The position numbers and the translations under genes are program-made. Positions 1 through 5,534 of a stretch of 9,362 nt of DNA are shown here, one piece after another. Source of the stretch: Paucimonas sp. (GTDB lineage: Bacteria; Pseudomonadota; Gammaproteobacteria; Burkholderiales; Burkholderiaceae_D); contig JAQSWC010000039.1 of assembly GCA_029266815.1 (NCBI GenBank), forward strand, positions 1 to 9,362, read 5' to 3'. Within the stretch, counting starts at the first letter, position 1. Each line of letters starts with the position of its first letter. The notes below the pieces were generated by a model. The model was given only the letters and a program-made list of their open reading frames with translations. It was not told the origin of the DNA and did not search any database.

Positions 1-47
1 AGAACGGCCGTGCCGACCAGGGATGAGAGGATTATTTTTAGATTCAT
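1..47 (-). CDS. Possible N-terminus of a gene running off the left edge
   Basis: An ATG at 47-45 on the minus strand opens a frame with no stop up to the window edge. It reads MNLKIILSSLVGTAV: one basic residue followed by a hydrophobic stretch, as at the start of a signal peptide or a first membrane helix. The sequence before the ATG (TAGGC) is only a weak ribosome-binding site. Fifteen codons are too few to assign a family, and a chance open frame of this length is quite possible. The divergent arrangement with the PilZ gene would make 48-256 a shared promoter region. Confidence 0.33.
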   Translation of the reverse strand, partial: MNLKIILSSLVGTAV

Positions 48-215
48 GCCTACGGCTTAAAAATTTTCAGGCCGCAAGTCTAACCGATAAGTCTGGTTCG
101 GAATCGCCGGCTTGCACAACGGAGCGGAGATGTGGCACGTTCATTTAGCCAGTCGATAGCAAGTTGCGACGATGTGAGCTGGTCAGCCGAAAGGCATCGG
201 ATTTCATAAGGGCTC

Positions 216-221
216 TATAAT
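216..221 (+). promoter_or_regulatory. Candidate -10 element for the PilZ gene
   Basis: A perfect TATAAT lies 35 bases before the PilZ-domain start codon. No good -35 hexamer is seen at 16-18 bp spacing and there is no TG extension, so an activator or another element may be needed if this is the promoter. The call rests on the hexamer and its position only. Confidence 0.35.
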
Positions 222-244
222 TCGAAACTTTCGTGATGAACAGA

Positions 245-255
245 TAACATTGTTA
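245..255. repeat. 11-bp palindrome at the PilZ start codon
   Basis: TAACATTGTTA is a perfect inverted repeat (5-bp arms around a central T) ending one base before the ATG at 257. It occupies the place where a ribosome-binding site is expected. It could be a small operator or a chance AT-rich palindrome; nothing else supports a function. Confidence 0.3.
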
Positions 256-256
256 A

Positions 257-589
257 ATGAAGCCCGATACCAGACTCGCTCCTCGTAAGGTGTTTTTTTC
301 AGATGCCGATATCACGCTGAAAAGTGGCGCAAAAATAAGCGCACGCACGTTTGATATCGCACCGGGTGGAATTGCTCTTCTTCTTCCCCGTGGGTTAACC
401 ATGGGCGAGGCCTGCGTCATCACTGTGACGCTATCCAAGGATGGCCGCGAGGAGCCCGTTACAATCGTCGCGAAAGTGCTGTACTGCATACTGGCAGAAC
501 TGGACCGTTTCAAGGCCGGATTTCAATTTCTTGAAGTCGAGCCCACGGGCGCAAAACTGATCGATGAGCTATTTGCGGGCACGGCCTGA
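257..589 (+). CDS. Single-domain PilZ protein (c-di-GMP receptor)
   Basis: This 110-residue protein is close to the size of a lone PilZ domain, a beta-barrel that binds cyclic di-GMP and passes the signal to a partner, often in motility, adhesion or polysaccharide export. The N-terminal RxxxR arginine motif is visible as R6-LAP-R10. The second motif, normally D/N-x-S-x-x-G, appears as D33-I-A-P-G-G38, so Ser is replaced by Ala. The pattern of alternating hydrophobic residues and the C-terminal 'GFQFLEVEP' segment (G92-P100 or nearby) also fit PilZ. No signal peptide or membrane segment is present, so it is probably cytoplasmic. The ATG is the only start that keeps RxxxR. It has no recognisable Shine-Dalgarno sequence; instead an 11-bp palindrome sits just before it. 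The gene stands alone, convergent with metE. The fold is fairly certain, the partner and output unknown. Confidence 0.8.
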   Translation: MKPDTRLAPRKVFFSDADITLKSGAKISARTFDIAPGGIALLLPRGLTMGEACVITVTLSKDGREEPVTIVAKVLYCILAELDRFKAGFQFLEVEPTGAKLIDELFAGTA

Positions 590-710
590 CGTAATATCCA
601 AGCAGGCGGCGTTGCCAAAACTCGCTCCGATCGGCTACTTCCAGCAAATACTTGCCGGTCGAAGCGACCATGCGATGTCTTCCGCCGGCCTGGCACGTCC
701 GAGCAATAGC

Positions 711-3011
711 TTAGGTCGATGAAGTGGTTGATCGTAGCAATTTGGCCGCAGCAACCATATTGGTCAGTGCCGGTATGACTTCATCCCATCGACGGGTCTT
801 CAGACCGCAGTCCGGGTTCACCCATAGCCGTTCCGGCGGAATTCGCTTCGCAGCGTTTTTCATTAGCTGCACCATACGCTCAGGCGTTGGAATATTCGGC
901 GAGTGGATGTCATAGACCCCCGGGCCGATTTCGTTCGGATAACTGAAATCGTCAAACGCGTCCAATAGTTTCATGTCCGATCGTGATGTTTCGATCGTGA
1001 TGACATCGGCGTCCATGTCGGCTATCGACGCGATGATGTCGTTGAAGTCCGAATAGCACATATGAGTATGAATTTGCGTCTCGTCTTCAACGCCGTTTGC
1101 AGCGATGCGGAATGACCCAACAGCCCATTCAAGATATTCCTTCCATTGCAACTTTCGCAGTGGCAATCCTTCGCGCAGTGCTGCTTCGTCGATTTGAATA
1201 ATGCGAATCCCCGCTTTTTCCAAATCAAGTACCTCCTGTCTGATGGCCAGTGCGAGTTGCGTGCACGAGACCGAGCGTGGTTGATCGTCGCGCACGAAGG
1301 ACCAATTGAGAATCGTCACCGGGCCGGTGAGCATGCCTTTCATCGGCTTACTGGTGAGCGACTGCGCATAGGTGATCCAATCCAGCGTCATGGCTTTGGG
1401 CCGGCTTATGTCTCCGAACAGGATAGGTGGCTTCACACAGCGGGAGCCGTAGGACTGTACCCACCCGAATTGGCTGAACGCATAACCATCCAGTTGTTCG
1501 CCAAAGTATTCGACCATATCGTTGCGTTCGGCCTCGCCATGCACCAATACGTCCAGGCCCAGTGCTTCCTGCTCTTGCACGCTGTGCGCGATCTCTTTTT
1601 GCATTTGCGCCTTGTAGCCGGCAAGGCCGAGCCGGCCTGACTTGAACTCACTACGGGCGTGGCGGATATCGGCGGTCTGCGGGAATGATCCGATCGTTGT
1701 CGTTGGGTACGCCGGCAGCTTCAGCAAGGCGGCTTGCTTTGCTGCGCGTTGTTCATAGGGGCTGATTCGTTCACCAAGCGAAACGTCGATTCCACTGATG
1801 GCTGCCTTGATCGCCGGATTATGTACGCGGTTGGATGTGCGGCGCCGTTCGACAGCCACATGGTTGGAGATGAGCTCTGCCTGCACAGGCACCCGTCCAT
1901 TGTTCAGGGCCTTCGCCAGCAACTGCAGCTCATCCAGCTTTTGAAGCGCAAACGCGAGCCAGGACCGAATCTCGGGATCCAGATCCCGTTCGCTGTCCAG
2001 ATCGACCGGGACGTGTATCAGGGAGCACGAGGGAGCGACCCACAATCGGTTTTGCAAGACGCGGTGAATGGGTTCCAGCCATTCGAGCGTCGCATGCAGG
2101 TCAGTCTTCCAGATATTCCGGCCGTTGATTACGCCCAGTGACAATACTTTGTTGGACGGCAGCAATTCGAGCAACGGAAAGATATCGTCTCGGCCATTTA
2201 TCGCGTCGACGTGCAGGCCTGCTACCGGGAGATGAGCAGCTAAGGATCGATTCTCCAACAGCTGGCCAAAATAGGTCGCGAGAAGTAATTTGACGCGGCA
2301 GTTCTTAAGCTGGCCGTATGCGGAGTTGAAGGCATTTTGCCAGGCGCCATCCAATTCGGTGACAAGAATTGGTTCATCGATTTGCACCCACTCGACTTCT
2401 TCCGCAGCCAGTGAATCCAGCAATTGCGTATAGGCCGCCAACAGGCGTGGTAGCAAAGCCAGCTTGTCCGAGCCGTCTTTGGATTTTCCTAGCGCGAGAT
2501 AGGTGACAGGGCCAATAATTACCGGCTTTGCTTTTAGCCCGTGTGCCTTTGCTTCAGCCAGTTGTTCCAGAAGGCGTGAGCTATCAAGATTGAACTCGGT
2601 AGCCGCCGTAAATTCGGGGACGATGTAATGGTAGTTAGTGTCAAACCACTTGGTCATCTCGCCTGCCGACACCCCGCCGCAACATGGGCCGTGTCCATCA
2701 ACGGATTCAGCCGAGAGGCCGCGTGCCACACGAAAGTAGTTGTCCAGAGTTTCGCCGTGGAACCCCTGCACGCGTTTGGGCAAATTGCCCAGCGTGAAGC
2801 TCATGTCGAGTACGTGGTCGTAAAAGGAAAAATCGCCGACAGGCACGAAATCCAGGCCGGCCTGCTGATTCCAATGGCGCTGACGTAATTGCCTGCCCAC
2901 TTCCTGTAATGCATTAAGAGAGGACTCACCCCTCCAGTACGACTCCAATGCGAATTTCAATTCACGGTTCGCGCCGATACGGGGAAAGCCTAGGTTATGG
3001 GTAATTGCCAT
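711..3011 (-). CDS. metE: Cobalamin-independent methionine synthase MetE
   Basis: MetE (5-methyltetrahydropteroyltriglutamate-homocysteine methyltransferase) carries out the last step of methionine synthesis, moving a methyl group from methyl-tetrahydrofolate (polyglutamate) to homocysteine without vitamin B12, in the cytoplasm. The 766-residue length matches the family (E. coli 753). The N-terminus carries the family start LGFPRIGANRELKFALESYW. The C-terminal catalytic barrel has all four zinc ligands: H650 and C652 in THMCYSDF, E674 in ITIETSRS, and C735 in VNPDCGLKTR. Their spacing equals that of E. coli H641, C643, E665 and C726, shifted by nine. The start has a GGAG ribosome-binding site (3021-3018) six bases upstream. 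The gene is divergent from metR, as in enterics, which points to activation by MetR. No stop, frameshift or lost key residue is seen, so it should be functional. No clear terminator was found after its stop. Confidence 0.97.
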   Translation of the reverse strand: MAITHNLGFPRIGANRELKFALESYWRGESSLNALQEVGRQLRQRHWNQQAGLDFVPVGDFSFYDHVLDMSFTLGNLPKRVQGFHGETLDNYFRVARGLSAESVDGHGPCCGGVSAGEMTKWFDTNYHYIVPEFTAATEFNLDSSRLLEQLAEAKAHGLKAKPVIIGPVTYLALGKSKDGSDKLALLPRLLAAYTQLLDSLAAEEVEWVQIDEPILVTELDGAWQNAFNSAYGQLKNCRVKLLLATYFGQLLENRSLAAHLPVAGLHVDAINGRDDIFPLLELLPSNKVLSLGVINGRNIWKTDLHATLEWLEPIHRVLQNRLWVAPSCSLIHVPVDLDSERDLDPEIRSWLAFALQKLDELQLLAKALNNGRVPVQAELISNHVAVERRRTSNRVHNPAIKAAISGIDVSLGERISPYEQRAAKQAALLKLPAYPTTTIGSFPQTADIRHARSEFKSGRLGLAGYKAQMQKEIAHSVQEQEALGLDVLVHGEAERNDMVEYFGEQLDGYAFSQFGWVQSYGSRCVKPPILFGDISRPKAMTLDWITYAQSLTSKPMKGMLTGPVTILNWSFVRDDQPRSVSCTQLALAIRQEVLDLEKAGIRIIQIDEAALREGLPLRKLQWKEYLEWAVGSFRIAANGVEDETQIHTHMCYSDFNDIIASIADMDADVITIETSRSDMKLLDAFDDFSYPNEIGPGVYDIHSPNIPTPERMVQLMKNAAKRIPPERLWVNPDCGLKTRRWDEVIPALTNMVAAAKLLRSTTSST

Positions 3012-3044
3012 GCGTTGCTCCGGTGGGGAAGAGGAATGAAGCCA

Positions 3045-3073
3045 ATCGTAGGGCTAATTAGTCATGAGGTAAA
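3045..3073 (-). promoter_or_regulatory. Candidate sigma-70 promoter of metE
   Basis: On the minus strand TTTACC (3073-3068) and TACGAT (3050-3045) lie exactly 17 bp apart, each matching four of six consensus bases. Transcription would start near 3038, leaving a leader of about 26 bases that contains the GGAG ribosome-binding site. The weak hexamers suit a promoter that depends on an activator such as MetR, whose candidate box lies about 23-35 bp upstream of the -35. Predicted by eye only. Confidence 0.45.
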
Positions 3074-3079
3074 ATGGTA

Positions 3080-3091
3080 TTAATTAATTAA
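3080..3091. repeat. AT-only 12-bp palindrome in the metE-metR gap
   Basis: TTAATTAATTAA is a perfect palindrome and also three tandem copies of TTAA. It lies near the middle of the divergent promoter region, between the metE -35 candidate and the MetR-box-like site. It may be part of a LysR-type binding region or simply melt easily in the metR promoter. Confidence 0.45.
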
Positions 3092-3095
3092 TCCA

Positions 3096-3108
3096 TGAAT
3101 TTTTCTCA
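3096..3108. promoter_or_regulatory. MetR-box-like site between metE and metR
   Basis: TGAATTTTTCTCA matches seven of the eight defined bases of the enteric MetR box TGAA-N5-TTCA. It sits upstream of the proposed metE -35 and just before the metR start codon, so one site could both activate metE and control metR, as known for the enteric metE-metR region. Beside it is a perfect 12-bp palindrome TTAATTAATTAA (3080-3091). Which of the two is the true operator cannot be settled by reading alone. Confidence 0.5.
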
Positions 3109-3114
3109 TCAAAT

Positions 3115-4011
3115 ATGTTGGAACGTACGCACTTGACCATCGTGCAGGAGGTCGAAAAACAAGGCTCGCTAACGGCCGCCGCCAGCGTCCTTTGTGTGAC
3201 GCAATCGGCATTGAGTCACAGCATGAAAAAATTGGAGCAGCACCTGGGTACCGATATCTGGACGCGCGAAGGGCGGAATCTCCGGTTGACACAAGCTGGA
3301 CAATATTTGCTTGCCGTTGCCAACCGAATACTGCCCCAGCTTGATCATGCCGAGGCAAGGATGCGTCAGTTTGCGAAAGGTGAACGGGGCACGCTGCGTA
3401 TTGGAATGGAGTGCCATCCTTGTTACCAATGGCTGCTGAAAATTGTCACGCCGTATCTGGCGGCCTGGCCTGATGTAGATGTAGATGTTAAACAGAAATT
3501 CCAATTTGGCGGCATCGGCGCACTATTCGGACATGAAATAGACGTACTTGTCACGCCGGATCCGCTCCATAAACCGGGATTGCAGTTCGAACCCGTGTTC
3601 GACTACGAACAGGTGCTGGCCGTCGCACGCAACCATGCGCTTGCCAATGCCAAGTACGTTAAACCTCGGCAACTCATCAACGAAGTGGTAATTACTTATC
3701 CTGTCGAGACGAACCGACTCGATATTTACAACCAGTTTTTGATTCCTGCGGGAGTTGCACCCAAGCGTCATAAGACTATCGAGACCACGGATATCATGAT
3801 GCAGATGGTCGCAAGCGGACGTGGAGTGGCTGCTTTGCCCCGCTGGCTGGTGCAGGAATATGCCGGGAAGGTCGATGTCGTTCCGGTCCGGTTGGGGCCG
3901 AACGGGATTGCAAAGCAGATTTTTCTTGGAACCCGAGAGGCAGACATTGGTACTGACTACCTCCAGGCCTTCATCAATTTGGCTCGCAAGCCGATGACAT
4001 CATCCACATGA
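3115..4011 (+). CDS. metR: LysR-family regulator of methionine synthesis, MetR
   Basis: This 298-residue protein is a LysR-type transcription factor: an N-terminal winged helix-turn-helix (about residues 2-60, with SLTAAASVLCVTQSALSHSM as the helix-turn-helix core) followed by a periplasmic-binding-like effector domain. It resembles enteric MetR beyond the general family: TQSALSH at 29-35, the ECHPC segment at residues 99-103 (ECHSC in E. coli) followed by QWL, the FDYE segment, a YPVET/RLD stretch, and QMVASGRGVAALPRWLV near the C-terminus. MetR of enterics uses homocysteine as co-effector and activates metE; the divergent metE here makes the same role very likely. The ATG aligns with the E. 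coli start but has no clear Shine-Dalgarno sequence. The short leader overlaps the MetR-box-like site, which would allow autoregulation. Confidence 0.93.
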   Translation: MLERTHLTIVQEVEKQGSLTAAASVLCVTQSALSHSMKKLEQHLGTDIWTREGRNLRLTQAGQYLLAVANRILPQLDHAEARMRQFAKGERGTLRIGMECHPCYQWLLKIVTPYLAAWPDVDVDVKQKFQFGGIGALFGHEIDVLVTPDPLHKPGLQFEPVFDYEQVLAVARNHALANAKYVKPRQLINEVVITYPVETNRLDIYNQFLIPAGVAPKRHKTIETTDIMMQMVASGRGVAALPRWLVQEYAGKVDVVPVRLGPNGIAKQIFLGTREADIGTDYLQAFINLARKPMTSST

Positions 4012-4135
4012 ATCAACTTTGATATAGAGGCGCCAGAGGAAGATCATCGGTGATTGCTGAAATTTGCTGTCGACCACAAGCTGCCAGGGCCGAAGGCTTC
4101 CGCAGGTGTTCTTTTGATTTGACCTCGCCACCTGG

Positions 4136-4894
4136 ATGGAAATAACCCTAACCATTATTGCCTCGTTGTTTGCGGGATTGGTCGACTCCATTGTCGGTGG
4201 CGGAGGCTTGATTCTCGTTCCGGTGTTGTTCTCGGCTTTCCCCGGTGCCGCACCGGCGGACCTGTTTGGTACGAATAAGTCGGCATCGGTGTGGGGCACG
4301 GCGGTGGCGGCCGCGCAGTATGGCAAGAGGGTGACATTGCGATGGCGTGGACTATTTCCTGCCGCCGTCGCCGCCTTCGCTGGTTCGTTTGCAGGCGCGT
4401 GGACCGTCACCGTGATCGATCCCGGCTTCATGCGGCGCCTGCTGCCTTTCGTGCTTCTTGCGCTGTTCGTGTATACCGTCATGCGCAAAAATCTCGGCGG
4501 TGTACATGCGCCCACGCATCCGCATCGTCGCGAGACTCTGCTGGCCTGTGCTATCGGAATGACGCTGGGCTGGTACGACGGTTTCTTCGGGCCGGGTACC
4601 GGAAGCCTCTTCGTGTTCCTCTTTGTGAGAGTCCTGGGCTACGATTTCCTGCATGCCTCGGCTGCCGCCAAGGTGTTGAATGTGGCGACCAATGTGGCGG
4701 CATTGTCACTCTTTGCCGCAAAAGGCCATGTCTGGTGGAAGCTCGGCGCTGCGATGGCGGCGGCAAACATCATTGGCAGCTTGGTGGGTACGCGCCTGGC
4801 GCTCAAGCACGGCACCGGCTTTGTTCGCGGAGCATTCATTGTCGTGGTGGGCGTGCTGATCCTGAAAACCGGATATGACGCGTTTGTGAAATGA
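4136..4894 (+). CDS. TauE/SafE (TSUP) family membrane permease
   Basis: A very hydrophobic protein of 252 residues with the two-repeat layout of the TSUP family (formerly DUF81), inner-membrane carriers of small sulfur-containing or organic anions such as sulfite or sulfoacetate. Glycine-rich signatures mark both halves: VGGGGLILVP (20-29) with FGTNK (44-48) in the first, and DGFFGPGTGS (148-157) with AAKVLNVATN (177-186) in the second, then NIIGSLVGTRLA (211-222). About seven to eight membrane segments can be read, separated by a basic, His-rich loop near 117-132. The first in-frame ATG is used; an in-frame stop at 4115-4117 rules out a longer form, although the ribosome-binding site is poor. 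It is the next gene after metR (124-bp gap) on the same strand and may be read through from it. The substrate is unknown; a sulfur compound is a guess from family and neighbourhood. Confidence 0.88.
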   Translation: MEITLTIIASLFAGLVDSIVGGGGLILVPVLFSAFPGAAPADLFGTNKSASVWGTAVAAAQYGKRVTLRWRGLFPAAVAAFAGSFAGAWTVTVIDPGFMRRLLPFVLLALFVYTVMRKNLGGVHAPTHPHRRETLLACAIGMTLGWYDGFFGPGTGSLFVFLFVRVLGYDFLHASAAAKVLNVATNVAALSLFAAKGHVWWKLGAAMAAANIIGSLVGTRLALKHGTGFVRGAFIVVVGVLILKTGYDAFVK

Positions 4895-4920
4895 GTGTGC
4901 AGTGTACCGAGGCATGCAAC

Positions 4921-4950
4921 GCAAAGACCCGCTAAGAAGCGGGTCTTTGC
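4921..4950. terminator. Strong stem-loop terminator, probably bidirectional
   Basis: Perfect 13-bp arms GCAAAGACCCGCT (4921-4933) and AGCGGGTCTTTGC (4938-4950) enclose a 4-base loop. The GC-rich core flanked by an A-run and a T-run inside the stem is typical of Rho-independent terminators working both ways. It lies 26 bases after the permease stop and 71 bases after the stop of the minus-strand lipoprotein gene, so it can serve both converging genes. Confidence 0.88.
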
Positions 4951-5021
4951 AAACGCTGCAGGAACACGTCGGGTTAAATCAAACGCAGCGCCTACAGCAT
5001 CACAGCAGGTTCAGCTACGCC

Positions 5022-5372
5022 TTACTGCGACGAAGTGCTGGACGAGGTGCTGGATGACGCCGAACCGGCCGGCGAGGTGTTGACAGTGCTTCCAGCGGTG
5101 CCGGCCGTGTCGTTGGTCGGTGTGGTCGCGTTGGAAGAAGGCAACGAGTTGTTCAGGTGCGACTGGTCGTGGCTGCTGGATGTGGCGCTGGATGTGCCGG
5201 CATCGCTCGAACCCGAAGAGGTTACCGATGCACCGCTGGAATCCACGCTGGCAGCAGTGGAACCGGAACCGACGCCTTCGGCGGATGCAGCTGCCGACAC
5301 ATCGGCTTCAGGGCCGGAAGCGCAAGCAACGAGCAACAGGGAGCACAGCAGGGCGGGTAAAGTCTTTTTCAT
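5022..5372 (-). CDS. Small Ser/Thr-rich lipoprotein of unknown function
   Basis: The chosen start (ATG 5372-5370) gives 116 residues and has a very strong ribosome-binding site AAGGAGG (5383-5377); an in-frame ATG ten codons upstream lacks one. The N-terminus is a textbook lipoprotein signal: MKK, a hydrophobic core, and lipobox LVAC with the lipidated Cys at residue 17. Ala at +2 fits sorting to the outer membrane. The mature chain is 100 residues with 33 Ser and 13 Thr, the rest mainly Ala and Gly, with no Lys, Arg, Phe, Tyr, Trp, Ile or Met. It ends in a Ser/Thr run (SASSSTSSSTSSQ). Such a chain should be disordered, acidic to neutral, and perhaps act as a surface linker or be modified on its hydroxyls. 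No family is recognised. It lies downstream of the helicase gene, 162 bp away, and probably has its own promoter. Confidence 0.82.
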   Translation of the reverse strand: MKKTLPALLCSLLLVACASGPEADVSAAASAEGVGSGSTAASVDSSGASVTSSGSSDAGTSSATSSSHDQSHLNNSLPSSNATTPTNDTAGTAGSTVNTSPAGSASSSTSSSTSSQ

Positions 5373-5462
5373 GATTCCTCCTTCAAAAATTTGGAAAGTC
5401 ATCGTCTAGTGCGATTGCACAACTGAATAGAAGGGAATAAAACGCTTAGGTTCTGCCCAAAT

Positions 5463-5484
5463 ATTTTCGAATTGCTACGAAAAT
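5463..5484. repeat. AT-rich inverted repeat upstream of the lipoprotein gene
   Basis: ATTTTCG (5463-5469) and CGAAAAT (5478-5484) form perfect 7-bp arms around an 8-base spacer. It lies about 90 bp before the lipoprotein start and 51 bp after the helicase stop. It could be an operator or a weak transcript-end hairpin for the helicase gene; no T-run follows directly on the minus strand, so a terminator is less likely. Confidence 0.4.
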
Positions 5485-5534
5485 CGACTACATCAAGCTG
5501 GCCCTTGCGTATTAACGTTCCATTTGAGAAAAAC

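Noticed and set aside
58..90. TAAA and ACCGATAA as a sigma-28 (FliA) promoter
   Set aside because: The -10-like part is good, but the distance from TAAA is 21 bases rather than about 15.
133..148. TGGCACG at 133-139 as a sigma-54 site for the PilZ gene
   Set aside because: The -24 part is perfect but the -12 part reads TTTAG, lacking the essential GC.
510..671. Short minus-strand frame from ATG 671 with a protein-like stretch (KYLLEVADRSEFWQRRLL)
   Set aside because: About 50 codons, overlaps the PilZ gene and matches no family I know; it could be a remnant but evidence is too thin.
3999..4011. MetR and MetE both end in the residues TSST
   Set aside because: Codon contexts differ and C-termini are not conserved in these families; best read as coincidence.
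4291..4878. 195-codon frame inside the TSUP permease gene
   Set aside because: Same strand, shifted frame, Arg/Cys-rich and without motifs; the permease frame has family signatures throughout.
5035..5409. 124-codon frame opposite the lipoprotein gene
   Set aside because: Mirror of a Ser/Thr-rich reading; the minus strand has a signal peptide, lipobox and strong ribosome-binding site.
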